A DNA stretch of 64,000 nucleotides from Heterobasidion occidentale (GCA_039111635.1 JBCAQO010000007.1:1922001-1986000); one strand, 5' to 3'. Shown: positions 1-11,771, numbered from the stretch's first letter. Numbers and translations: made by a program. Notes: generated by a model from the sequence alone, not told the origin.

Positions 1-848
1 CCAGGATCCTCCCCTCCCCACCTTCTTGCTTCGGTCATTCATCAAGATGATCGAACGGTGTCCACACCAGTCGTGACGACCAGCAAGAAGAGGTCGGCAT
101 CGGATGTAGACCGCGCTGGTCGGCGGCCGGCACCAAAACGCATAAGGACGAGCATAGGGGATCGCGCTCCCGGCACCCACGACGAACAGCAAATCCGGTC
201 GGACAGCTTCAAGCTTCTCCGGACTGCGAGGGCAATGCCCTCATCCAACACAAATCTACATCAAGCACCTCCAACTGCGAGGATAATATCCTCGCAGATG
301 GAACAATCCCCGACACTGTAACTGTGTTGGGACGAGGGCCGCCACCGTCGCGGCCAGCAAAAAGGACTCGACAGGGGAACAAGACACCGTATCTCAGCAC
401 CGAGTTCAATTGTCACATCTGCAAGATCGGCTTCGTCAGGCTGCCCGATTTGGAGCGCCACAACGGGACCGCAGGGCATGCAGAGCAAGCCCGTCAGAAG
501 GGCATTGAGGTGACCATCGAGGTAAATGACTCGTTGAGGTGCCCGGTACCGCACTGCAAGGTCGTCAAGCCGTACAGCCGGCGGGACGCCCTCATGCGGC
601 ACATGCGCGAGAACATCCTGGAGTCCCGATTCCCCGAACCTGAGGGGCAGGAGCGCACGAACGAAGGCAGGGAGGGCGAGATTCCGGCGAGAGTGACGGC
701 AGTGGGAAAGGCAAAGGCAGAAGAGAAGGCGGGGCCTTCGATGAATGGTGAGCAATCCTGTTTCCGCACACCTCTCTCTCGCCGTCCTTTATGTTATTTG
801 TTGATCGATGGAGGCTCACTCACCTTGCCACCATTCCTTAGGCACTGA
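1..848 (+). pseudogene. C2H2 zinc-finger gene, broken copy in repeat A1
   Basis: This is a second copy of the zinc-finger gene at 10649-11771, cut by the window start, so its first exons are missing. Both proteins share a Lys/Arg-rich stretch around RPAPKRIRTS, then a finger of the form CHICKIGFVRLPDLERH, then a second finger starting RCPVPHCK. The two parts lie in different frames: the basic stretch is in the frame opening at 58 and stops near 321, while the fingers are in the frame opening at 324. The second finger has lost one A compared with the other copy (GAGAACATCC against GAGAAACATCC), which removes the final zinc-binding His and runs the frame into unrelated sequence up to 848. I infer a decaying paralogue. 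Sequence error could explain a single shift but not the overall divergence. Confidence 0.6.
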
Positions 849-2290
849 ATGTCCCCGCACTCCTCCCTCTCTGCCATTCGGATCGATGCGGATGTCGTCG
901 CAATATCGCATCCTGAGAGTCTTTTGCCATCGCCGCTGGTCTGCAACTCTACGACCTTGATGGTTCCCAAAAGCCCTATGGTCCCGCTAGTCTCCTGAAG
1001 ATGGCAACGTTATCGATGCTGCAAAATTGACATAGGAAGGTGTTCTGCATACCTACAACCTCAGGTGATGCGAGTCTCCTACGGCCGCAACCTCGAGTGC
1101 TTTGATGACTCTGAATCAGACACACGAAACTTGAGACGACGGTATCACGACCAAACGTGGGAGGCGCGAGCATCATCGATGAGCGCGCTCGTCACGAGTT
1201 CGCTGTGTCACGCGTCGAAGCGCTGCTCTCTTTCGTGTTGCGCTCGAGAATAGCCCTCCACTCCGGCATGCTTTTTTGTTCCAGGCTTCGTGCAAAGACG
1301 TCCTGATCCTGAGATGTGCCTCCTTGGCGCCGAGCACCGTTGTGGTCTCTCTTGGTTTGCGCTGGGCAGCCTGACGCCTTGCCCGTCCTCTACCGCCTTG
1401 CCCTGTTGGAAGTTCTCGAACAACCCGTTCGCGACCTCAAGATTCTACACCCTGCACGAGAAGATACGCATCTGACAGCGGAAGCGGCGAGGGTGCGCGC
1501 TCTTCGGTATACGTGCGCCGTGATCCTCGCTCTCATCACCCCATCCCTCCGCACGACACGCGCCATATCATCTCCCCCATCGACGGCACCAGCATTATCT
1601 CCACGCTCGCGCTACTAGCACGCCCATCCACAGCGATCTGGCCAGCTCGCAGAACCTCGCCGCAATCGCACGACCGTCGCTCGAGCAACCATCCGAGCCC
1701 ACGCCGCTATGCCCGAGAGGCGTCCAACAGTCGTCCAACCTTCCCCCACTCCACGCAGCAGGCCCTCTGGCCTCTCAGCCCCGTGCGGCCGCGCGCCATG
1801 CCCGCCCGCCCTCTCCCTCCTCGCTGCGCCGTACCAGGCCGCACCGCGGGAACGTACCGGGGCCATGCGTACCCATGCGAGTCGCACGCAGTGCTCTCTC
1901 TCGCTCGTTGTTGCCCGTCGAATTCAGCGAGCACTTCGACGACGCCCCGGAGCGATCGTCGCGCCGAGCACTGCGCCGTCCAGAGCGCACGAATCGCTGG
2001 CCGTCACCGCACCTCCTTTCCCAGACACGACGCTACCGGTGCGACGAATGGCCGATCGACTCCGTCGGCAACGTCGGCGATGTGAGAAGCGAAGAGAAAG
2101 AAGAGGGGAACGGGAACGGAGAGGAAGAGAGGAAGAGCGGAGGGGCCGACTGCGAAGACCAACGCGTCGCGCTCGTCGGCACCTATCGTTTGCGTAGCCG
2201 CGACCCAGGTTCTCAATACCCTCCTTCAGTCGCTCCTGGCTTCCCGGTCCCCCGATCTCGTGGCAACACCGAGACTCCACATACTACATA
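1..2290 (+). repeat. Dispersed repeat family A, copy 1
   Basis: About 2.3 kb that recurs in inverted orientation at roughly 9190-11374 and, in decayed form, at about 16860-17680. Shared landmarks in order are the zinc-finger coding part, the block around 1170-1215 (GAGCGCGCTCGTCACGAG), and the GC-rich tail around 1880-2090 (GCAGTGCTCTCTCTCGCTCG, CTCCGTCGGCAACGTCGGCG). The tail holds several overlapping open frames with no consistent codon pattern and I see no gene in 849-2290. No terminal inverted repeats or target-site duplications were found. The left end lies outside the window. Confidence 0.7.
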
Positions 2291-2529
2291 GCTTACAATA
2301 CGCTAGCCGTCGCGCTCTCGCTCATCGTTCCGCAGAGAGAGGGTTCGATAGAGAAGTAAGCAAAAGAAAGAGTGAAAAAATCCATCCAAATCCGAAATCC
2401 GAACTATAAACCGACCAAGTAAGCAATATAGTACACAGCAGCGAGTAAGGTATAGCACTGGACCGCCGAACGTCTACCGCACGCGAAAAGAAAAAACAAC
2501 ATCAACTATAAAAGATCGCCGCATTGGCT

Positions 2530-5500
2530 CTAGCTGCGCACGCCGAACGTGTTAGACGACGACGCCGTGCCGCCCAGCCCACCCGCACCCGCGCTCGCGC
2601 TCGCGCTGCCCGCCGTCGACCCCGACCCAGACGTCGCGGAGAAATACACCGACTCCCTATTCGCGATCTCCCCGACCTCGCTCACCACCACCCTCTCCGA
2701 ATCCGTCGTCCCCGTCCCCGTCCCCGTCCCGGAGCCCGACCCCGAGCCCGAGCCCGTCCCCAACCCCGACGCAGGCGTATAATACCCTGTCGCCGTCGAC
2801 GGCCGACTCCCCCCCTCCCTCTCCTCCGCGCCGCGCCCACGCCCCGCCCACTCGCCCCCGCGCGCGCCGCGCTCGCCCACTCCCCGAGCTCCGTGACCGT
2901 CCCGAGCGCCTCCACCGCGCCCAAGCTGCTGCTCCTGCTCCGCCCCGCAACCCCGCTCGCCATCGACCCCGCCGCGGACGAGCCTGCCGCAGACGAGCCC
3001 GAGCCCGTAAACGCAGTCACGTACGCGCTCGTCGGCGCCGTCGACGGCCGGCTGCTGCTGCTCCCACCCTCGCTCGCACCCCCCGCCGCGCCCGCCGCAC
3101 CCGCCGCCAGCAGCAGCAGCAGCAGCAGCAGGGCCCTGCGCGGACCCATAGCTCAAGCTGTTGCTCCGACTCGGGCCCTCGCTCCGCGTGCTCCCAGATA
3201 ACGACGTCAACACCGTCGCCCTCGTCGGCGGCCTCGACCACCCCAAGCTCCCTCCCCCTCCCCCTCCCCTCCATTACCCCCCACCCCGCTCCCGCTCGCC
3301 ACCGTCCCCGCCCTGCTCCCGCCCTACTACTCCCCGCCCCCAAGCTGCTCCCGGCCCTCAAACTCCCGCTCCCCGCGCCCGCGCGCTCCCACTCCCGCTC
3401 GCGCGACCCGACGCTCTCGATCGTCGGCATCCGCCTCACCACCCCGCCCAGCACCGCAATCCGCTCCTCGGACGGCACCGCGCGCCCAAACTCGTCCAGC
3501 GTCAGGTACCCCTCGTGCGTGTCCAGCAGCCGGTGCAGCTGCAGCGCGCTCGGCCCCGCCCCGCCCCCGGCGTACGGGTCGTGCGGCTCGTGCAGCCCGT
3601 CGAGCGTCGGCTCCGGCGCGCCGGGCCGCGGCAACCCCCGCGCGTACGCGTACGCGTCCTCGTCGTACTCGTCGCACTCGCCGTCGTCCTCGCCGTCGTC
3701 GTACCCCCCGCGCCCGTACGGCTCGAACGGCGCCGGCGCCGACGGCGCGGGGCCGCCGAGGCGCAGCCCGTGCTCGATGTCGCGCGTCACCTGGCTCACG
3801 AGCGCGCGGAAGCGGTCCGCGAAGCCCTGCAGGTCCGCATCCGCATCCGCGTCCGCGTGCCCGACCTGCTCCATCTCGCGCCTGGCCGCCGCGGACGCGG
3901 ACGCGTGCGCGCCGCCGCTCGCGTTGAATCGTGCGTCGGCGTCGGCGTCGGCGTCGTGCTGGATATCGAACATGCTGCGCACGCGGCGCAACGACCTCGC
4001 GCCCGCGCTCTCTCCCGACCTCTCCCCCGACCAGACCGACCCACCAGACCCCGACCCCGACCCCGACCCCGACCCATGTCGACTATGCCGACTCTGACTA
4101 TGTCCATGGCTATGGCTATGGCTATGGCTCTGACTATGACTAGCCCGACACGTCTCCTCCGAATCCGACAGCTCCGGCGACGACCCCCCGCGCGCCGCAT
4201 GGCGCCGCAGGTGCACGTGCGCGGGGATGACGGGCCCGTCGCTACTGCCGCCATTACCGCCGCCGTCGCCGTCGCCGTCGCCGCCGAGGTCGAGGTCGAG
4301 GTCGGGCGCGGGCGCCGGGGCGAGGTCGTACGCGGTGAGGCTGGGCGCGACGGCGGAGGAGTGGGAGACGCGCCGGAGGACGAAGGAGGGCGGGCGGTGT
4401 AGCGGCTGCGGCTGCTGCTGCTGCTGGTTCGGGTGCTGTGGGTGCTGTGGGTGCTGGTGCTGGGATGGGCGCGGCGGGTGCGGCGGGTGTGGGTGGAGCT
4501 CCGTGGAGCCTGCGAGTGTGTGCGAGCTCGGCGTGTCGGGCGCGTCCGCGTCCGCGTCTAGGTCCGCGTCTGGATCTGCGTACGCGAGAGCGGCCTTGTC
4601 CGCAGAGCGCGCGCGCGCGCGTGCAGAAGCGGCAGCAGCGGCGGATGAGGCGGAAGAAGAGGAGGAGGAGGAGGAGGGCGGGCGCCGCGTGGTGTGGTAC
4701 GCGTGCGCGGTGGCGTGGTAGGCGACCTGTGGGTGCGGGTGCGGTGGGTGCGTTAGCGACCGGCGCGGACGACAGGGATGCGCAGGGCAGGGCAGGGAGG
4801 GAGAGACGGGGAGATAATGGGGTGCGTGCGTGCGCAGGCGGACGGACGGATGGGGAAGCGCGAAGCCGCCCTGATCGCGAGGGGAGAAGAGAACCGGGGC
4901 GGAAATGAAACGAAGAAACGAAGAAACGAAGGAAACGAAGGGAACGAAAGAAACGAAAGAAACGAAGAGCGCAGCGCCGAAGCCCCCGCGCGCCGAAGAC
5001 GAACACGAAGAACACGCACCAAGACAACGAGCGTGAGCACCGCGCGCGCAAGCGCCGCCGCCAACCACGCGCCCCACGCCGCGCGGCGCGGGCACGCCGA
5101 ACTACTCCCGCTGCCGGCGGCGCGCCAGACGACGTCGATGTCCCAGCCGCAGCGGCGCGCGAGCTGCGGGGTGCCGCGCCACGCGAGGACGAGGGCGAGG
5201 TTGACGAGCGCGGGCGCTGCGAGGCAGAGCGAGGCGAGCGCGGGGAGCGCGGCGCGGGCTGCGCGCGCGCAGGCAGAGCGCGGCGGGCGGAGGGAGAGGC
5301 CGAGGCTGAGGGCGGAGGCGGGCGCGGAGGTCGCGCGGGAGGAGGGCGGGGAGGGCGGAGGCGAGGGTGGATGCGAGGGCGAGGAGGGAGGGGAGGGCGA
5401 GGGCGAGGGCGACGGATTGGCGGGTGGGGGTGGTGGCGAGGACGTAGGCGAGGAAGTAGCGCACGGTGGTGTAGAGGCTCCACGCGCCTGGTCGTGGGCG

Positions 5501-5907
5501 GTGGTCAGCGGCCGCGACAGGCGAGCGGGAGGGGGAGGATGCGCACCGATGACGAGCTGCAGGACGCGCTTGAGGGCGCGCAGGCGGCGCAGGCGTGTGC
5601 GGACGGCGCGCTCGCGGCGGGCGCGGCGCTCGTGGGGCGTCTCGGGGTCGCCTGCGAGTGCGAGGCCCATGTCCCAGCCGGGGCGCGGGCCCGCGGGGTG
5701 CGGGGGCTGGCGGGCGAGCAGGGCGTCGTAGGCGGCTGCGCCGAGCAGGGGCTCGGTCGGGTGGGAGTGGAAGGTCGGGGATGCGGTGGCGTGGAGGGTT
5801 GTGGTGGAGAGGGAGGAGGGGTGGCGTGCGTGCTGTTGGAGGTAGGGGAGGGGCTCGTCGTGGGGGAAGGGGGAGAAGAGGGCGTGGTGGAGGTCTAGAG
5901 CGGACAT
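2530..5907 (-). CDS. Low-complexity multi-pass membrane protein (frameshifted)
   Basis: The product is not recognised. The start chosen is ATG at 5907 (MSALDLHHALFSPFPHDEPL), because a long open frame follows. Two introns are clear: 5488-5546 (GTGCGC..CAG), which joins LVIG to AWSLYTTVRYFLAYV, and 4727-5019 (GTGCGT..ACAG). The first two exons encode about four hydrophobic segments, near LYTTVRYFLAYV, SVALALALPSLLALA, LASLCLAAPALVNLALVL and AAALARAVLTLVVLV. The last exon is a long hydrophilic tail with simple repeats: poly-Ser/Ala, Gln runs, Ser-His repeats, Gly-Ser repeats and Asp-Ala repeats. The frame changes near 5330 without splice signals, and again near 3240, 3110 and 2810 in homopolymer-rich DNA, ending with NTFGVRS and a stop at 2530. 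I read these as sequence indels or decay. Membrane location is inferred from hydrophobicity only. Confidence 0.5.
4902..4968. repeat. Short A/C/G tandem repeat inside an intron
   Basis: A run of variants of GAAACGAA (minus-strand reading TTTCGTTT) lies wholly inside the second intron of the membrane protein gene. It forms a pyrimidine-rich tract on the coding strand. Confidence 0.75.
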
Positions 5908-6169
5908 AAGGCAACGGTATTTGAGCGAGACGGGTTCGTGGAAGGGTCGTATATCGGGAAGCCAGGTGGCTAGTCCCAAGGGCGTAAGACGGTCGTCGGT
6001 CGACAGAGATCAGACGGGGGGAGCGTCCATGATGTCGCCCGCAAGAGCGCAAGAGTCGCGTCTGCCCTCGCTATTGCCAAATCAGGCCGGCTGTGCGCCG
6101 CCTCCGCCCAGTCCACCGTCCGACGCTGCCTGCGCGCTCTCTTCACGCCTTTCCCCCACGGGCGAGTAT

Positions 6170-7400
6170 TGCGAGTGCTGCGGGCAGTCGCGCTGCCCAA
6201 ACGGGGCACGACGTCAGCGGCTGGAGGCTGCCCGACGACGTCGCCGTCCATTCCACGCCAACGCGGCTGTCTTCTCGCCTTCTGACGCAATCAGGCCACG
6301 TCCGCTACTTAGCTGCTGCTTCTTGCTGCGCCCCCGCTGATCCTCGCCCGCTGCATCCTCAACGCCCCTCCGGACAGCACCCATCCATGTGGGCTCCCCG
6401 GATCACTCGGTCTGCCCGCCCACATGTTTTTCAACCCCTCCCCGACCCCCGACCCCCGACTCCCGACTCCCGACTCCGGCACGCACGCACGCACGCACGT
6501 CCTCGGTCTGCGTCCTCCCCCGCGGCTCAAATCCGCACACTCGCCCGCGCACTAACGCAGACGTCCTCTCGCTTGCTCCACCTTCATCACTGCAACTGCA
6601 TATCGACCAATAACCCCCGACTGCGTTTACGCGCCCCGGGGCCCACAGATCCTCGCTCGCAAGTCCGCCTGAATACGGGAACACGCAGGAACACGCGCAC
6701 GCACGCACAGCCCCACACGCGTATATTCGACATCCTAAATGATATGCGGCGGCGGGGCGACAGAGGCACCGTGGCGCCGTGGCGGCAGGCGCAGGCTCGA
6801 GCAGCGGCGTCGCTCCGAATAGTATACCCACTGACACTCCGCTGACTCGTGTTTATGTCTGCGTGGGTCCGGATCACGCGCCTCAGGCCGCACCAGGCCC
6901 GCTCCCCTGTCGCGCCGCGCATCGCAGACGCTGCACTGACATCTAGTGACATCCTACACACCCATCACCCATCAACTCAAAGCGCGCGCGCACCCGGCCA
7001 GCTATCGTACCGAGCACCGACTCCCGACTCCCGAGCACCGAGCGCTCTCACACGGCCCACGAGCACACACTCAGCGCGCGAGCGCGCCCGCCCGTCCACC
7101 CGCTCGCAAACAAGCAAGCACGCGAGCACGCGAGCCCCTCGACTACCCGCGCGCCCGCGCGCCCGCGACGCCCGCAGGGCCTAACGTGTCTGCCCGCCCC
7201 CCGCCCCCCGACGCGCGAACCCGACGGCCCGTCGCCGACGGCAGCACATGGACGTGGCGGCGGCGGCAGCAGCAGCGCACGGACGCCGCGCATCCATCAT
7301 CATCGGCGGCGGCAGCGGCGGTACGCATGAGGGCCGGGGGCGGGGGCAGCCGCACGCGCACATGCATACATGCACACGGTGCGGGCGCGGCGGGCGGGAG
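6170..7400 (+). repeat. Dispersed repeat family B, copy 1
   Basis: This sequence is alignable by eye with 12830-13900 in the same orientation. Shared blocks include TGCTGCTTCTTGCTGCGC, GATCACTCGGTCTGCCCGCC followed by CATATG/CACATG and TTTTTCAACC, and GAGGCACCGTGG...GGCGGCAGGCGC. It contains simple runs such as CGACTCC repeats and a CGCA repeat near 6480. No protein frame is shared between copies, so I treat it as non-coding repeat DNA. From 7400 to the secreted-protein gene at 7914, and from 5908 to 6170, I see no gene. Confidence 0.6.
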
Positions 7401-7837
7401 TAGGCGCCGCGCGCGGCGGCGGCGGACGCGACTGGTGCAGATAGTGCCGCTCGACCGTGTTGAGCGATGGCCGAAGGAGGAGATCCGGAGTCTGACACTC
7501 TACCCATTCAGAAAACGAACGATGCATCGCGCGCAAAAGCGCGCGGCGAGAAAGTGGTGTGAGAGGGAGATCTACGTGCTAGCGGCGGGTGGCTGGCGGC
7601 GTGATCGACGAACGTACCCTGGCATGTTCGTGTTCGCGTTTGGCCGAACCGAATCCCAAGGTCGATCTCGGATACGAGCAGCAAAACATGCGAATCGGGG
7701 ATACTGCCTGCGCCAGCTTTCTTCGAGGGGCCAAACACGGCGACCAAACAAGGGGAGATCCACAATGGCGGAACAGAACGGCGGAGCCTCGAGAGTGGAG
7801 GCGATGCATGCCACAGTATGCCACAAACTCGTTTTCC

Positions 7838-7845
7838 GATAAAAG
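7838..7845 (+). promoter_or_regulatory. TATA-like box of the secreted protein gene
   Basis: GATAAAAG lies about 70 bp upstream of the ATG at 7914, in an otherwise GC-rich stretch. This is the usual distance for a TATA element in a basidiomycete gene with a short leader. Confidence 0.45.
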
Positions 7846-7913
7846 GCAGCGCAAGCCCTTGTCGGGATCGAAAAGCCTTCCGTCCCCGCATCTCCCACAA
7901 TTCCTCAACCATC

Positions 7914-8811
7914 ATGATTTCCTCTGCCATCGTAGCCATCGCGTTGATTGTAGGAAGCGCGTTCTCCGTCTCTGCCCAGTCGTACGTGCTCCTTGCATCA
8001 CGACTTCTTGTGTCCGTGTGTCAGTAGACTGACATTTTGCCCCAATCATCACAGTTCGCTATCAAGCCAGTGCCAGTCCACATTTTTCAGCCTCGCGGCC
8101 TCTCCAGAGGCGTCGTGTCTCAACTTGGCGGGTTTCATCCCTTTCTTCAGCATCGACCACAACGCCTCTCTCGTTGCTTCTATCAATACTTGGTCCACAG
8201 ACTTCTGCTCTCAGAGCGCCTGCACAAACCAGAGCCTTGCCACTGTCTTCGAGACCCTCATTCCAAATTGCTCTAAAGGCGTTGTTTCCGGTCAAACGAA
8301 CTATACCGTTGAATCGGTTATCGAAACGATACAAAGCATCTACCCTACGTCACGTAAGATGGCCTGCTTCAAAGAGTGCGCTTCCCATCATAACGTTTGT
8401 CTGTCGTCCCCGTGCTCACCTCCCTCCTCCTCGCAGCACCTCTGTAGACCAGCTCTGCCTCACTGAGCTATTCACTCGCATCGAAGACAGGTCCGGCACG
8501 CTCACCAGCGACAACTTTGCCTCTGTCATGTTGAACCTTCTCATCCAACCGAATCCTGCGGACAGTGCTTTCGTCACGAGAGGCGCATGCAGCCACTGCG
8601 GGCAGCAGATGTATCACACGTTGAACGACGACTTCCCTGGCGTGCTCACATCAGACGACGATTCTGACTACCAGAACTTGTGTGGCACGTCCTTCGTCAG
8701 TATGTCATGTCTTGTTCATATGACTACATGTGGGCGCTGACACTCCACTTTGTAGATATTACGGAACCCTCTGTGATCACGCAGACTGCGAATGGCCTCA
8801 CGTTGGCTTAG
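7914..8811 (+). CDS. Small secreted cysteine-containing protein
   Basis: Four exons: 7914-7981, 8055-8353, 8448-8699 and 8756-8811. Introns are GTACGT..ACAG, GTAAGA..TGTAG and GTATGT..TGTAG. Together they give an unbroken 224-residue protein, which supports the model. Residues 1-21 (MISSAIVAIALIVGSAFSVSA) form a typical signal peptide with an Ala-x-Ala-like end. The mature part has about nine cysteines, including CTNQS-type and CSHCGQQ segments, and several N-glycosylation sequons (NAS, NQS, NCS, NYT, NIT). No catalytic motif is visible. The C-terminus (NGLTLA) is weakly hydrophobic and too short to call a GPI signal. I infer an extracellular or wall-associated protein of a fungal cysteine-rich family. 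Its function is unknown. Confidence 0.75.
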
Positions 8812-9190
8812 AATCATGGGGTTCAAAGACTTTGCTTGTGCGACGATGCTGCTGTTATTAGTGTTATAAGTTGCTTCAGGCTGTGCCTGAGTTCCGTATC
8901 AATGGCATCGAGTGTGCTTATACAGACGCGTCGTTTCGACGATCTCCAGATTCGAAAGTTGTTGGTTCCTCACGTTCTACTCGTACAACTGAAGCTTTGA
9001 AGCTTCACCTGACATAGATTTGTATCCATCTCATGTGTCCTGTCATCGGCATTGTACTAAAGGAAAGCCTTTTACGATGGACTCTGCGGAACTATGACAG
9101 CTCAAACGATGACAGCTCGAGCGAGCCTGTACCAAGATCCTGCAACGATAGATCACATAATGGGCAGGCCAGACTTGTAGTAGTATACCA
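8812..9190. other. Intergenic, nothing recognised
   Basis: AT-richer sequence downstream of the secreted protein gene, up to the outer edge of repeat A2. It probably holds the 3' untranslated region of that gene. I see no other coding, RNA or repeat signal. Confidence 0.5.
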
Positions 9191-11374
9191 AGGAAGCTGT
9201 GGGGAAGGCCTCACAGGGAGATCAGCGAGGATGAGAGAATCACCACGCTCCTGCTCTTCCTCTCCTCTCCTCTCTCTTTCCCTTCCCTTCCCCTCCCTTC
9301 TCCTTCTCGTCGCCGATGCTGCCGACGGAGTCGGCGCGTGTCTGGGGAAACGGGTGCGGGAGCGCCCGTGCCTCGTGCGCTTCGGACGGCACAGTGCGCG
9401 GCGCGACGGTCGCTCCGAGGCGTGTCCGAGACGCTGCTAGGTTGGTGGGCGACGGATAACAGGCAATGGGCGACAACGGGCGAGAGAGAGCCCTGCGCGC
9501 GCGTCGCCTGGGCATAAGCAGCCCGGTCCGTGCCCGCAGTGCGGCCTAGTGCGGCGCAGCAAAGAGGGAGAGAGAGAGGGAGGGTATGGCACGCGGCCGC
9601 TGAGTTTTGAGAGGCTAGAGCTCTTGCTGCGTGGAGCGGGGCGACGGCGGGATTCGTTCCAGCATAGGTTCAGGACGGCTGTTCGAGCGACGGACACGCG
9701 ATCGCGGTGAGGCTTCACGAGGTGGCCGGATCGCCGTGAAAAGACATGCCAGCGCGAGCGCGGAGGGGCGGGCGCCATCGAGTGAGCATGCGATCGATGA
9801 CTTGAGAATGAACAGGCGATAGATGGCGTGCGCTGCGCCGCGAAGGGTTGTGGGAGGGTGGGGAGATGAGAACGCGTTGTGACCATACCGTCGAGCTTGC
9901 ACGTCTGCCGCGTCAGTCTGCCACGCGACAGATGCGGAAACCACCTCGAACAGTCGGTCCGCGACCTCACGGATCTGCGCCCTGCGCGAGACGGCAAGGT
10001 CGTAGAGAATGGCCAAGGTATCAGCAGCTCGGTGCGGACCCAGTGAGACGATGCACAGGCACATTTTAAGACAAGGATTAGCCAAGAGCCCTTTTCACGC
10101 ACAGAGCCTAAGAAAGAAGGTAGCAGGTGGAGGAGGGTACGGGGAAGCCTTTCGTGCACCGCGCTGAAGAGACCAATCCAGCGCGTGACACGGCGAACTC
10201 GTGACGGGCACGCTCATCGATGCCGGTGCCTCTCACACTTGCTTCAATGCGGTCATGTCGAGCACTGCAGCTAGTCTGCAGCTGTAGGAGATGGCTCGCA
10301 CCACCGAGTTTTGTATTCATGCAGAGTACTTTTCTGGGTGAGGTCGTAGAGTTGCAGACCAGCGGCGATGGCAAAAGACTTGGAGGAAGCGTGTTGCAAC
10401 GATACCCGCATCGATCCGAATGGATGAGAGGGAGGAGTGCTAGGACACCTAGTGCCTAAGAAATAGTGGCAAGGTGAGTGAGCATACGATCGATCTATGA
10501 GCAATATAAAGGACGGCGAGAGAGGGGTGCGCGGAAACGAGACTGCTCACCATTCTTCGAAGGTCCCACCTTTCCTTCTGCCTTTGCCTTTCCCACTGCC
10601 ATCGCCGGAATCTCGCTCTCCCTGCCGTCGTTCGTGCACTCCTGCTCCTCAGGTTCTGGGAATCGGGACTCCAGGATGTTTCTCGTGCATGTGACGGATG
10701 AGCGCGTCCCGCCGGCTGTACGGCTTGACGATCTTGCAGCGCGGTGCTGGACACCTCAACGAGTCCTCGACCTCGATGACCACATTGATACCTCTCTGAC
10801 GGGCTTGTTTTGCGTGCTCTGCGGTCCTGTTGTGACGCTCCAAATCGGGCAGCCTAGCAGAGCCTGTCTTGCAGATGTGACAGTTGAAATCTGTGGTGAG
10901 ATACGGGGTCTGGTTCTTGTTCCCCTTCCGAGTCTTTTTCGCTGGCCGCGATGGTGGCGGCCCTTGTCCCAACACGGTTACAGTGTCGGGGACTTTTCCA
11001 TCTGCGAGGACGTTATCCTCGCAGTTGGAGGTGCTTGATGTCAATTTGTTGTGGATGAGGGCATTGCCCTCGCAGTCCGGAGAAGCTTGAGGCTGACCGA
11101 CCGGATTTGCTGTCCGTCGTGGATGACGGGAGCTCGATCCGTCTTTGCTCGTCCTTATGCGCTTTGGCGCAGGCCGCTTGTCTGCACGGTCGGCATCCGG
11201 TGTCGGCCTCTTTCTGCTTGCTGTCGACAATGGTGCGGACACCGTCTCATGCTCCGTGCGGACAGCCGAAACAGGAAGGTGGAGGAGAGGGGGTTGCAGA
11301 TGGGAGATGGCCTGGCATGCCGACGCGTATGGCTCTCCAGACGCTATGGCACAGGGCACGCGAGCATTGAGCAT
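9190..11374 (-). repeat. Dispersed repeat family A, copy 2 (inverted)
   Basis: Reverse-complement counterpart of 1-2290. The zinc-finger part is at 10649-11374. The middle block is near 10190-10230 (GAACTCGTGACGGGCACGC). The GC-rich tail runs to about 9190 and includes TGCTGCCGACGGAGTCGG, matching the complement of 2050-2090. The stretch 9190-10648 has no convincing gene. Copies 1 and 2 face each other across about 7 kb of unique DNA. Confidence 0.7.
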
Positions 11375-11771
11375 CTACAGCACTGTACATCTGCATTGAG
11401 TCGACTTACCACAATGAACCTTCTCCTGCTGATGCATATCTGCCAGCGGGGCGTATGCTTCCCCCCTCATCGGCAGGAGCCCATGGCAGGTGCGCTTGCC
11501 TACGTCAATTTCAGCAGCATCCTGCCCTGGTTCTGCGCTAGGTTCGATGCTCTGGCCCTATAATGATGAGTGGCGTGCTAACGCGGATTTCAGAGAGGCA
11601 TACCTGGATCGTGGCCGTTGAGGACTCGTAGAGGCGAAGAGCCATGCTGGCAATGCCACTGTCCCTGAGGTATATTTCCTCCGACGGCAAGTCGAAGAAG
11701 TCCGGAGTCATGTACTCGGCGAACATGGCATCGTCCGCCGCCTTATCAAACGGGCCCTCGTAGCCATTCAT
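10649..11771 (-). CDS. C2H2-type zinc-finger protein
   Basis: Three exons: 11604-11771, 11410-11521 and 10649-11343. Introns start GTATGC and GTAAGT and end GGGCAG and CCATAG. All phases agree, giving 324 residues. The start MNGYEGPFDKAADDAM at 11771 was chosen because the frame then stays open through acidic residues (MTPDFFDLPSEEIY), which could act as an activation region. A basic stretch (KRPAPKRIRTSK) resembles a nuclear localisation signal. Two fingers lie near the C-terminus: about 248-270, CHICKTGSARLPDLERHNRT, spacing C-x2-C-x12-H-x5-H; and about 291-316, RCPAPRCK...RHMHEKH, spacing C-x4-C-x14-H-x4-H. The second finger is unusual but has all ligands. I infer a DNA-binding regulator. 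It sits inside repeat A2, extends about 400 bp beyond the shared part, and is the intact counterpart of the broken copy at 1-848. Confidence 0.65.

Noticed and set aside
1513..2291. Overlapping frames in the repeat A tail as proteins
   Set aside because: The frames are not conserved between A copies 1, 2 and 3, although the DNA is. The high GC content explains their length.
2524..4402. Long plus-strand open frames opposite the membrane protein gene
   Set aside because: They are proline/arginine-rich antisense shadows of GC-rich low-complexity coding DNA. The minus strand has introns, hydrophobic segments and a plausible start.
6093..7842. Long plus-strand frames across repeat B copy 1
   Set aside because: They do not correspond to frames in the second copy and are rich in Arg, Thr and Pro from simple repeats.
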